A stretch of 40,167 bases of DNA from Saprospiraceae bacterium (lineage in GTDB: Bacteria > Bacteroidota > Bacteroidia > Chitinophagales > Saprospiraceae), in contig JAIYAV010000256.1 of assembly GCA_027488855.1 (NCBI GenBank), positions 1-40,167 on the forward strand, read 5' to 3'. Each line of letters starts with the position of its first letter. Position 1 is the first letter of the stretch. The notes beneath the pieces were generated by a model that did not search any database, had not been told where the DNA came from, and saw only the letters and a program-made list of their open reading frames with translations. Shown here piece by piece: positions 1 through 7,221 of the stretch. The translations under genes and the position numbers were made by a program.

Positions 1-3
1 AAT

Positions 4-523
4 GTCGCAGTCCCCGTCTGTAATGGAATGCGCTCCTACACACTCTCTCAACCTCTTTCTCACCTATTTACATGTCGCAGTCCCCGTCTGTAATGGAATG
101 CGCTCCTACAAATCCTAATATCATGGATTTTTGGAAAGAAATGTCGCAGTCCCCGTCTGTAATGGAATGCGCTCCTACACATAAAAATATTGAGAATGAA
201 AACTGTACAAGAGTCGCAGTCCCCGTCTGTAATGGAATGCGCTCCTACTGAGCGTGGTGGTGGCTCAGTTACGATTTGTCCGGGTCGCAGTCCCCGTCTG
301 TAATGGAATGCGCTCCTACGAAACTGAAGTTACTAAAGAAAAGAGTGTACAAGTCGCAGTCCCCGTCTGTAATGGAATGCGCTCCTACTTTCGGGCCTGA
401 AGTTCACCCGCTTTGGAATTGTCGCAGTCCCCGTCTGTAATGGAATGCGCTCCTACCATCACGTTAAATCTAAAAACATGCGTACTTGTCGCAGTCCCCG
501 TCTGTAATGGAATGCGCTCCTAC
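4..523. CRISPR. CRISPR array (8 repeats, 7 spacers, left end cut by window)
   Basis: Eight identical 36-bp direct repeats (start GTCGCAGTCCCC, end GCGCTCCTAC) begin at 4, 74, 143, 213, 284, 353, 421 and 488. The seven spacers are 34, 33, 34, 35, 33, 32 and 31 bp long and all differ. Only three bases precede the first repeat, so the array probably continues to the left. The last repeat at 488-523 is intact and is followed by AT-rich non-coding DNA. Since the leader-distal repeat is often degenerate, this weakly suggests that the leader is on the right and transcription runs leftwards. Each repeat can fold a hairpin near one end (GTA-AT-GGA pairing with TCCTAC, two-base bulge). No cas gene lies in the window, so the type cannot be assigned. 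Confidence 0.97.
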
Positions 524-1017
524 CCTTAGCTTTTCTAAAAAATTAAAAATGAACGCATTGCGACAAAAAAAAGGCCCGAGAATTGTCAGAATACATGTAT
601 CTAACTTTTTCTTTAAACATAACATGCTGAAAAAAATTGACGTTTTAAAGGTGCCCATCGTGTGCAAAAAACAACGTCAATTTTATAAAGCGCAGAAAAT
701 CAGCAACATCGTTGAAGTAGTAAAAAAACCAAAAGGGCAAAAAACGCGATTTCCCAGGTTTTTTGGATTTGGTCTAAAGGCTTATGCGTAAAAAATTAGC
801 AATTAATTTTTTAGCAAAACACATTACGAATTTAACAAGTTACGAATTTTCAACATAAATTAAATTTGCGACAAAAAATTTGCATATTTGTCAAAAACTA
901 CCCCAAATGTCAAAGAACGCTGCTCGCTGGCAGCCCCAAACTGGAGCCCACCAATCCGCTTTCTAAAAGTACTGTATTATTTTAATTCTGCAAGGATTCG
1001 ACCAAGAGTTTTTGTCC
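524..1017. other. AT-rich non-coding region beside the CRISPR array
   Basis: No convincing gene is visible over about 490 bp. The region is A/T-rich with many A-runs and could contain the CRISPR leader. It holds one perfect 12-bp inverted repeat (633-644 and 673-684). No clear anti-repeat to the CRISPR repeat, which would mark a tracrRNA, was seen by eye. The small open frames here begin inside CRISPR repeats and are lysine-rich without a family resemblance. Confidence 0.6.
633..684. repeat. Perfect 12-bp inverted repeat near CRISPR array
   Basis: AAAATTGACGTT at 633-644 is the exact reverse complement of AACGTCAATTTT at 673-684, with a 28-bp loop. It lies about 110 bp from the last CRISPR repeat. 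It could be a transcription terminator, a leader element or a protein-binding site; the sequence does not decide. Confidence 0.7.
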
Positions 1018-4000
1018 TCAACCCCAAATTCCATCCTCCCCCATCACCCGCTCCAACATCCCCAGCAAAAAATCCGCCTGCTTTTTCCCAAACACCATTG
1101 GCGGCTTAATTTTCAACACATTGTGATCCGGCCCATCGGTGCTCATCAAGATGCCCAGGGTGCGCATGCGGTTGGCAATGTAGCTCGTAGCAGCGGCAGC
1201 AGGCATTTTAGCCACTGGATCGCTGACCAGCTCAATGCCCAGAAAAAGACCACTGCCCCGCACATCCCCTATCAGCGGGAAGCGCGAGCTCAACTCGGCC
1301 AGCCCCTGTTTCAAGTATGTTCCCGTTTGGAGCGCATTTTTCTGCAAACCTTCCTCCTTGATCACTTTGAGTACTTCCAGCCCGATGGCACAAGAGACCG
1401 GATTGCCCCCAAACGTATTGAAATACTCCATGCCATTGGCAAAAGCATCCGCTATTGCACGGGTACACAAGACTGCTCCCAAGGGGTGGCCATTGCCGAT
1501 CGGTTTGCCAATGGTCACAATATCCGGCACTACGCCCTGCGCTTCAAAAGCCCAAAAATAATCACCGGGTCGGCCACAGCCAGTTTGTACCTCATCCGCG
1601 ATGCAGAGGGCCCCCGCAGCACGTACCTGCGCGTATACCTGCGCGAGGTAGCCAGGCGGGAGGGGGATTTGCCCACCACAACTCACGATGGTTTCAGCCA
1701 AAAAAGCGGCGGGTTTGCGGCCACGATTTTGCAATTCTTGAATGACTTGCTCAACATGCGCTGCGTATTGCCCAGCACTTACCGGCGTATTGCCCCGGTA
1801 CAAACCCCGATAAGTATCCGGCAAGGGCACAATGTGTACCTCAGGCGAGGCACCCTTTCCACCCGGCCCATCAAATTTGTAGGAACTCACCTCCACGCAG
1901 GCATTGGTGTTGCCGTGGTAACCCACTTGCAGGGCGATGGTGTCTTTTTGGTTGGTGTAGGTTTTGGCCAAACGTAAGGCCAGTTCATTCGCTTCACTGC
2001 CACTGTTGACAAAAAAGGCCACTTCCAGCGGCGCAGGTGCGGTAGCCAAAAGGGCTTCGGCAAATTGGGTAATCAGGGGATGCAGGTAGCGGGTATTGGT
2101 ATTGAGCACGGCCATTTGGCGTTGCCCGGCACGCACTACCCGTGGGTGCTCGTGCCCGACGTGCGCCACATTGTTGACCGTATCTAAATACCGCCGCCCG
2201 CTGTGATCGTACAAATAAGCCCCAACTCCGCGCTGCATGTAGAGGGGTTCGGTGTAGGAAATGCTCAGATTGGGCGAAAGTAGTTTTTTGCGTTGACCCA
2301 ACATTTCACCTACGGTAGTTTCTACCGCAACTGGCGAGGGCTTACCTGCGACCAAATACCAAGGATCAGGGCAAATGCCTGTCCAAACCGCTCTTTGGCT
2401 TGGAAAGGCTACCCCTGGAAAATCCCCCTGCCTATCCAGCATGTCCAACATCACCTGAAAATGCAGGTGGGGCGACCAATTACCGTTTTCCGGCATGGGG
2501 CCCATCCAGCAAAGTTGTTCACCTTTGGCGATGGGTTTGCCCACATACAAACCCTCCAGAGATGTTCGGCTCAAATGCCCATAAAGCGTGTAAAAATGCA
2601 AGTCCGGGCTCACCCGATGTTCCAAAATGATGGCCGGCCCATAATCGCGGTCGGCAGCATTGTCCTGAAAACTGTGTACTACCCCAGCCAAAGGGGCGAA
2701 AACCGGAGTGCCCTCAGCCATGAATACATCCAATCCGATGTGCACGCTGCGCCATTCCGGACCTTCATTGCCTTGCACTTCATAGGCATCGGTGGTGTAA
2801 AAAGGGCGGGCCTCGTTGTAACGGCCTATGGCGACCTCGGCATTGGCGGCCCGCATGGTGGCGATAATCTGCTGGTGCAACAACTCCGCATCGGCAATGT
2901 CCGCGTAATTGCCCAACTCGGGGCTGCCTACACTACAATCCAACCACAAGGCAGTTTTATGGAGTAAATCGGCCTTGACCAGTGGCGCAAACTCAGCCGC
3001 GTTTTGCCTGGCCCAAGCTTCAAATTGTGCCATTTTTGGGTGTACTGGCCAGCCATAGGCTTCCCGCACTGTATAATGAAACAGCGCAGGTGGAATTTGG
3101 CGCAGTTTTGCCAACAAATCCCAGGCCGGGCGGTCGCTGATTTGCAAGTACTCGTTTTCCGGGTTGGCCAACAAGTTTTGCGACGAACAAACCACACTGA
3201 TCAATAAGCGGGCGATGATCAATGGGAACAAGACCTCAGCCTCTCGTTCTTGTAATGGGAAAAAGCGGTGGTAGCCTCGCGTCATTTGGCGAATCACTGC
3301 CAGTGGGTCGGGTTTGTCCATTGCGGCATAAGCGATGGCAATGGCCAATTCATTGAGGGTATGGGTATAAGCAGCGTCGCCAAAGTCGATCACCCCGGGA
3401 ACTTCGGGATCGAGCGGGTCAAAACTCAGCAGGAGGTTGTAATCGTTGGCGTCGTTGTAACACACACTTTGGCGCAGCTGGGGCAAATGGGGTAAGGCTT
3501 TTTGTTCAAATAAATCCAGTGCCCATTCGGCCAATGCTTTTTTATTGGGGTCGTGAATTGCACCCAACTGGTCCTTTGTCCAGCTCGCCTGCGAAGAATC
3601 CCATTTGATCCAACGATGGGCAGCAGGGTGATCAAAATCGGCGAGTGCTGCACTGAGTTTGCCACACAAAGCCCCGACTTTTTCCAGTAGTGCAGGCGTG
3701 TGTGGATTGGCTTCCGCAAAACAGCGGCCTTCCACCCAGGTCAAGGCACGGAGGTAGCGCAGTTCTCCGCCTGGAAAGTGATGATGGACTATCGTTTCTC
3801 CTCCAACACTTTTCAAGGGCACCGGAATTTCCAGCCCCAGCCCGGCGGCCTGCAAGTGCTGCATCATGGCATTTTGGAACTCCAATTCGGGCACATTGCT
3901 TTGGGCGTGGGCGATTTTGAAGCAGAATTTTTCTCCTGCGTTGCTTTCGATCAGGTAGTTCAGGTCAATTTCTCCACTGAGTTGTTTGATCTGGCCTTGC

Positions 4001-4053
4001 AGTTGAAAATAGTGGAAGGCGAGTTCTTGGGCTTCGTTGATGGATATGAACAT
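1018..4053 (-). CDS. Fusion: APH-type kinase + M23 peptidase-like domain + class III aminotransferase-fold phospho-lyase
   Basis: This 1011-residue protein joins three domains. Residues about 20-340 are an aminoglycoside-phosphotransferase-fold kinase like hydroxylysine kinase (catalytic loop YNDANDYN with D201; VIDFGD metal loop near 220). Residues about 420-560 are an M23 metallopeptidase-like domain with HIGLD (H438, D442) and HLH (H529, H531), so the zinc ligands look intact. Residues about 590-1005 are a class III PLP aminotransferase fold (GSEANE, IADEVQTGCGR, PLP lysine K850 in GKPIGNG). Known family members include the phospholyases AGXT2L1 and AGXT2L2, which act on phosphoethanolamine and phosphohydroxylysine, and fused kinase-lyase forms occur in bacteria. 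The inferred role is to phosphorylate an amino-alcohol compound and then eliminate phosphate and ammonia. The kinase loop has Tyr199 where the family usually has His. There is no signal peptide, so the M23 domain is probably not a cell-wall hydrolase. The substrate is unknown. Confidence 0.9.
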   Translation of the reverse strand: MFISINEAQELAFHYFQLQGQIKQLSGEIDLNYLIESNAGEKFCFKIAHAQSNVPELEFQNAMMQHLQAAGLGLEIPVPLKSVGGETIVHHHFPGGELRYLRALTWVEGRCFAEANPHTPALLEKVGALCGKLSAALADFDHPAAHRWIKWDSSQASWTKDQLGAIHDPNKKALAEWALDLFEQKALPHLPQLRQSVCYNDANDYNLLLSFDPLDPEVPGVIDFGDAAYTHTLNELAIAIAYAAMDKPDPLAVIRQMTRGYHRFFPLQEREAEVLFPLIIARLLISVVCSSQNLLANPENEYLQISDRPAWDLLAKLRQIPPALFHYTVREAYGWPVHPKMAQFEAWARQNAAEFAPLVKADLLHKTALWLDCSVGSPELGNYADIADAELLHQQIIATMRAANAEVAIGRYNEARPFYTTDAYEVQGNEGPEWRSVHIGLDVFMAEGTPVFAPLAGVVHSFQDNAADRDYGPAIILEHRVSPDLHFYTLYGHLSRTSLEGLYVGKPIAKGEQLCWMGPMPENGNWSPHLHFQVMLDMLDRQGDFPGVAFPSQRAVWTGICPDPWYLVAGKPSPVAVETTVGEMLGQRKKLLSPNLSISYTEPLYMQRGVGAYLYDHSGRRYLDTVNNVAHVGHEHPRVVRAGQRQMAVLNTNTRYLHPLITQFAEALLATAPAPLEVAFFVNSGSEANELALRLAKTYTNQKDTIALQVGYHGNTNACVEVSSYKFDGPGGKGASPEVHIVPLPDTYRGLYRGNTPVSAGQYAAHVEQVIQELQNRGRKPAAFLAETIVSCGGQIPLPPGYLAQVYAQVRAAGALCIADEVQTGCGRPGDYFWAFEAQGVVPDIVTIGKPIGNGHPLGAVLCTRAIADAFANGMEYFNTFGGNPVSCAIGLEVLKVIKEEGLQKNALQTGTYLKQGLAELSSRFPLIGDVRGSGLFLGIELVSDPVAKMPAAAATSYIANRMRTLGILMSTDGPDHNVLKIKPPMVFGKKQADFLLGMLERVMGEDGIWG

Positions 4054-4098
4054 GTGTTGGATGCTTCTTTTTTGGACTAAATGACACCTGGTTTAGCT

Positions 4099-4220
4099 GG
4101 TACAAGTCTCCAGACTTGTACCCACATTTTCGCGTCTCTGACGCATGCGCAACGCGAAAACATTGAGTAAATACACGTCAGAGACGTGCTGATATTGGTA
4201 CAAGTCTGGAGACTTGTACC
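4099..4220. repeat. REP-like palindrome cluster (family A)
   Basis: Two 24-bp palindromes with arms GGTACAAGTCT / AGACTTGTACC lie at 4099-4122 (centre CC) and 4197-4220 (centre GG). Between them are an inverted pair CGTCTCTGACG (4133-4143) / CGTCAGAGACG (4176-4186) and an inner pair TTTTCGCG (4127-4134) / CGCGAAAA (4153-4160). The whole unit is a nested inverted repeat between two minus-strand genes. This is the architecture of a REP doublet or of a small non-autonomous element. Confidence 0.85.
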
Positions 4221-4235
4221 AGCCAGCGCCAGCGT

Positions 4236-4820
4236 CTAAATGACGCCCAGCCTGCGTAGTTCCCAATAACAGCGTGCAGTAGCTTGAATGTCTACCAGGG
4301 CGTCGTGGGCACCTTTGAGTTCTTGTTTGAAGAGTTTGTAGTACAGTTCTTCCAACTTGGGCCATTTGTAGCCTCCCCTCGGGCTATTGGCAGGCAAAGC
4401 GCAATGCATGATGACTTCCGGGCTGGTCATGGTGCAAAATTTGCGCAGGGGCAACAAAGGATCTTGTTGGATCAAACGGTAATATTCCGCCCCAACGATG
4501 GCGTGGTCAAAATTGACATTGTGCGCCACCAGCAAGGAAGTCCGATCCAAGAGTGATTTGAATTCGTCCAGCACCGTGTTTAAAGCATGCCCTTCGGCCA
4601 AAGCCCTTTCCGTACTGATGCGGTGAATTTTGACCGAAGCAACAGGGATCGTATACCCCTCCGGCTTAATGATGTAACTGCGTTCTTCCAACAAAGTCCC
4701 GTCTTCATCGTACAATAAACAAGCCAATTGCACCATGCGCGGCCAGTTGTCGACTTGTTTGATGGGGGCACTCCAGTTGAGGGGTAATCCTGTCGTTTCG
4801 GTATCGAGAAATAAGATCAT
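4236..4820 (-). CDS. 3'-5' exonuclease, DEDDh (DnaQ/RNase T-like)
   Basis: This 194-residue single-domain exonuclease carries the DEDDh motifs: FLDTETTGLP at the N-terminus (ExoI), AHNVNFDHAIVGAEY (ExoII) and HDALVDIQATARC (ExoIII, with the catalytic His and Asp). The family hydrolyses DNA or RNA 3' ends with two metal ions, as in the proofreading subunit of DNA polymerase III, exonuclease X and RNase T. Its lack of other domains means the substrate cannot be assigned. The ATG at 4818-4820 is taken as the start, because the frame opens three codons earlier only with a TTG. That ATG sits inside one arm of a 10-bp inverted repeat (4818-4827 / 4838-4847). The gene is upstream of, and in the same direction as, the kinase/lyase fusion, but the REP-like cluster lies between them. 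Confidence 0.9.
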   Translation of the reverse strand: MILFLDTETTGLPLNWSAPIKQVDNWPRMVQLACLLYDEDGTLLEERSYIIKPEGYTIPVASVKIHRISTERALAEGHALNTVLDEFKSLLDRTSLLVAHNVNFDHAIVGAEYYRLIQQDPLLPLRKFCTMTSPEVIMHCALPANSPRGGYKWPKLEELYYKLFKQELKGAHDALVDIQATARCYWELRRLGVI

Positions 4821-4847
4821 TGTCGTCAATATTTGGGGACGACAATG
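4818..4847 (-). promoter_or_regulatory. Inverted repeat covering the exonuclease start codon
   Basis: CATTGTCGTC (4818-4827) pairs perfectly with GACGACAATG (4838-4847) across a 10-base loop. In the minus-strand message the ATG of the exonuclease is the last part of the 3' arm, so folding would bury the start codon. Alternatively this is an operator. No Shine-Dalgarno sequence is visible. Confidence 0.5.
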
Positions 4848-4872
4848 TACATATTTTTTTGAATTACGGTAT

Positions 4873-4937
4873 GGGCAACCCTTGCGGTTGACCTGTACTT
4901 TTATTTAATGCAATAAGGGCAACCGCAAGGGTTGCCC
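4873..4937. repeat. REP-like inverted repeat (family B)
   Basis: An 18-bp arm at 4873-4890 (GGGCAACCCTTGCGGTTG) is perfectly complementary to 4920-4937, with a 29-bp AT-rich loop. It differs from the palindromes at 4099-4220. It lies between divergent genes, so it is unlikely to be a simple terminator and is better explained as a dispersed palindromic repeat. Confidence 0.8.
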
Positions 4938-4978
4938 CTACCCCCTTTTTATGGGGTTTCAACTTTCACAATTACCCT

Positions 4979-4986
4979 TATCTTTG
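4979..4986 (+). promoter_or_regulatory. Bacteroidota-type -7 promoter element upstream of recQ
   Basis: TATCTTTG matches the Bacteroidota consensus TAnnTTTG exactly. A TTTC at 4957-4960 could serve as a poor -33 element at 18-bp spacing. Initiation here would give a transcript with a leader of nearly 300 nt before recQ. Confidence 0.5.
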
Positions 4987-5113
4987 AGGCATTGAAAATG
5001 ATTGGTTATTGTTTTTTTGACACCTTTAGATGGTCCAGATTAAAGCCATTTCTACATTACCATCTACAGAGAACACGTCTGAAACCCTGTTAAGTAAGAT
5101 ATATTATTTCCAT

Positions 5114-5209
5114 AGAGCCCTCATATCCTGCCCGGAATTATTGAGGGCTCTGCCTTTTCCTGCCCTAAGTAAACTCCCTTTCAGCGCCTGTAAAATTGCA
5201 CAGGCGCTG
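5114..5209 (+). ncRNA. Two strong hairpins in the presumed recQ leader (structured leader or small RNA)
   Basis: Hairpin 1 pairs AGAGCCCTCA (5114-5123) with TGAGGGCTCT (5142-5151) over an 18-nt loop. Hairpin 2 pairs CAGCGCCTGT (5182-5191) with ACAGGCGCTG (5200-5209) over an 8-nt loop. Both stems are 10 bp without mismatch. They lie downstream of the TATCTTTG element and upstream of the recQ start, separated by pyrimidine-rich DNA. Neither is followed by a T-run typical of a terminator. No known RNA family was recognised. Confidence 0.4.
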
Positions 5210-5286
5210 ATCGCGGTATCGCATTCCACCTCTTTATTTCATTTCCATTCCTTATGTTTGTAGGCAAAATCTGTCGAGGCAAACGC

Positions 5287-7110
5287 ATGAATTTAGACAA
5301 CGCAAAACTCGCCCTCAAGCGATACTTCGGTTATGATCAATTTCGGCCCTTACAAGCGGACATCATCCGGGCCATTTTTTCAGGAAGAGACGCTCTGGTG
5401 CTGATGCCAACCGGAGGTGGAAAATCGGTCTGTTTTCAAATTCCCGCAGTCACCCTTCCCGGCACTTGTATTGTGGTTTCCCCATTGATCTCATTGATGA
5501 AAGACCAGGTCGAAGGACTGCGTGCCAACGGCATTGCGGCGGCGTTCATCAACAGTGCCATCGATTCGCGGGAGCAGTTGCGCGTAGAGGAGTCTTTTTA
5601 TGCGGGCGAGTTGCACCTCTTGTATGTTTCCCCAGAAAAGCTGGTTTCCGGCAATTTTGTCTCCATCCTCAAACGGGGAAAAATCAACCTTTTTGCCATC
5701 GACGAAGCCCATTGTATCTCGGCCTGGGGGCATGATTTCCGCCCGGAGTACACCCAAATGGGCATGCTCAAACAACATTTCCCCAAAGTCCCCGTGGTCG
5801 CCCTTACCGCCACTGCCGACAAGTTGACCCGCAAAGACATCGTGGATCAACTCAAATTGGAAGAGCCCGAAATATTCATCGCCTCTTTTGATCGGCCCAA
5901 TTTGAGCCTGGAAGTCCGCCCCGGTCAGCAACGCTTGCAACAAATCGAAGATTTTGTCCGCAAACACCCCAAACAAGCGGGCATCATTTATACCCTCAGC
6001 CGCAAAGCCACCGAAGACATTGCCGACAAACTGAAACAAAAAGGCTTCAAAGCCGAAGCCTACCACGCAGGCTTATCGCCCGACCGCCGTTCTAAAATCC
6101 AGGATCACTTCATCAACGACAACCTGCAAATCGTCTGTGCCACCGTGGCCTTCGGCATGGGCATTGACAAATCCAACGTGCGCTGGGTCATCCACTACAA
6201 TTTGCCCAAAAACCTGGAAGGCTATTATCAGGAGATTGGTCGGGCAGGGCGAGATGGAGCCAAAGCCGATACGCTGTTGTTTTACAGTTTTGCCGACGTA
6301 AGTATGTTGCGCGACATCCTGCAAAACGGGGAAAATGCCGCTCAAAATGAAATACAACTGGTGAAGTTGGAACGCATGCAACAATACGCCGAATCCCTGG
6401 CTTGCCGTCGGCGCATCCTCTTGGCTTACTTTAGTGAAAACTTGAGTGAAAACTGCGGCAATTGTGACATTTGCCGCAATCCGCCCCAATCCATGGACGG
6501 CACCGTGATTGCCCAAAAAGCGCTTTCTGCCGTATATCGCCTCAATGAACAGGTGCCTATGGGTATGCTCATCGATGTATTGCGGGGTTCCGCGCGACGG
6601 GAGATCAAACAGTTGGGCTACGATACCATCAAAACCTACGGGGCTGGCCGGGATTTTTCCCAATGGGACTGGCAACATTACCTCATGCAGCTCATCAATT
6701 TGGGTTACCTCGAAGTGGCCTACGATGCTGCCAATGTGCTGCGCCTGACATCCGCCAGTCAGGATGTTTTGTTTAAAAATCGCAGCGTGGAACTCATCAA
6801 ACCCACCAGTTACAAAGAGCGCCAGGAGGAAGAAAAAGCCAGCGCCAAAATCAAGGCACCCACTCAGCTCAAAAAAGAGCGCCTGCGCGACGAACTCTTT
6901 GAACACCTGCGCCAAATTCGCAAGGAAATCGCCCAAAAGGAAGGCATTCCACCCTACCTCATTTTTTCCGATGCCACCCTGGAGGAAATGGCGTTCAGCA
7001 AACCCCAAACTGAGGACGACATGCTGGCGGTATCAGGAGTGGGCGAGAAAAAACTGGTGCAATTTGGGTACCGATTCATCAAAGCCATTCGGAATTACGA
7101 AAAAAAATAA
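5287..7110 (+). CDS. recQ: ATP-dependent DNA helicase RecQ
   Basis: RecQ is a 3'-5' DNA helicase used in recombination and replication-fork repair. This protein has 607 residues from the chosen start. The helicase core has Walker A MPTGGGKS (K46), DEAH box DEAHCISAWGHDFRPEY (D139-H142), and motif VI QEIGRAGRDG. It is followed by the RQC zinc-binding cysteines (C…CGNCDICRNP) with a winged-helix region, and a C-terminal HRDC domain (from about 530, ending in the VSGVGEKKLVQFG region). This full order is that of E. coli RecQ. The frame opens 11 codons earlier at 5254, but MNLDNAKLALKRYFG at 5287 matches the usual RecQ N-terminus. The exonuclease/GIY-YIG gene follows after 111 bp under its own probable promoter. 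Confidence 0.96.
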   Translation: MNLDNAKLALKRYFGYDQFRPLQADIIRAIFSGRDALVLMPTGGGKSVCFQIPAVTLPGTCIVVSPLISLMKDQVEGLRANGIAAAFINSAIDSREQLRVEESFYAGELHLLYVSPEKLVSGNFVSILKRGKINLFAIDEAHCISAWGHDFRPEYTQMGMLKQHFPKVPVVALTATADKLTRKDIVDQLKLEEPEIFIASFDRPNLSLEVRPGQQRLQQIEDFVRKHPKQAGIIYTLSRKATEDIADKLKQKGFKAEAYHAGLSPDRRSKIQDHFINDNLQIVCATVAFGMGIDKSNVRWVIHYNLPKNLEGYYQEIGRAGRDGAKADTLLFYSFADVSMLRDILQNGENAAQNEIQLVKLERMQQYAESLACRRRILLAYFSENLSENCGNCDICRNPPQSMDGTVIAQKALSAVYRLNEQVPMGMLIDVLRGSARREIKQLGYDTIKTYGAGRDFSQWDWQHYLMQLINLGYLEVAYDAANVLRLTSASQDVLFKNRSVELIKPTSYKERQEEEKASAKIKAPTQLKKERLRDELFEHLRQIRKEIAQKEGIPPYLIFSDATLEEMAFSKPQTEDDMLAVSGVGEKKLVQFGYRFIKAIRNYEKK

Positions 7111-7135
7111 AAAGGGGCGACAAAAAAACATTTTT

Positions 7136-7168
7136 TTTGAAAAACTCCATTTCAACTAGTTATTTTTG
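7136..7168 (+). promoter_or_regulatory. Probable promoter of the exonuclease/GIY-YIG gene
   Basis: TTTG at 7136-7139 and TATTTTTG at 7161-7168 fit the Bacteroidota -33 and -7 elements (TTTG, TAnnTTTG) with a 21-bp spacer. The start codon is 54 bp downstream of the -7 element. Confidence 0.5.
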
Positions 7169-7221
7169 GGACTCCGTGCCTCCATTTAATCTAGTGTTTA
7201 AAAAGTATACCGTTGAAAAGA

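Noticed and set aside
551-564. Short resemblance of GAACGCATTGCGAC to the reverse-complement CRISPR repeat, as a possible tracrRNA anti-repeat
   Set aside because: It matches only the two ends of the repeat with the middle missing; too short to claim an anti-repeat.
470-791. Open frames on both strands overlapping the last CRISPR repeat (101 and 65 codons)
   Set aside because: They begin or end inside the CRISPR repeat, have lysine- or phenylalanine-rich composition typical of AT-rich non-coding DNA, and match no family.
900-1017. Possible terminator for the kinase/lyase gene
   Set aside because: Only a 5-bp GCTGC/GCAGC stem with no proper T-run on the minus strand; too weak.
1012-1977. Long plus-strand open frame of 321 codons
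   Set aside because: It lies antisense to the PLP aminotransferase domain, which has clear motifs; the plus-strand frame has no recognisable family.
5030-5263. 77-codon open frame upstream of recQ
   Set aside because: It runs through both perfect hairpins, has no family resemblance and ends just before the recQ start; better explained as non-coding leader.
6073-7008. Long minus-strand open frames opposite recQ and the exonuclease gene
   Set aside because: They are mirror frames of well-supported genes and share no features with known proteins.
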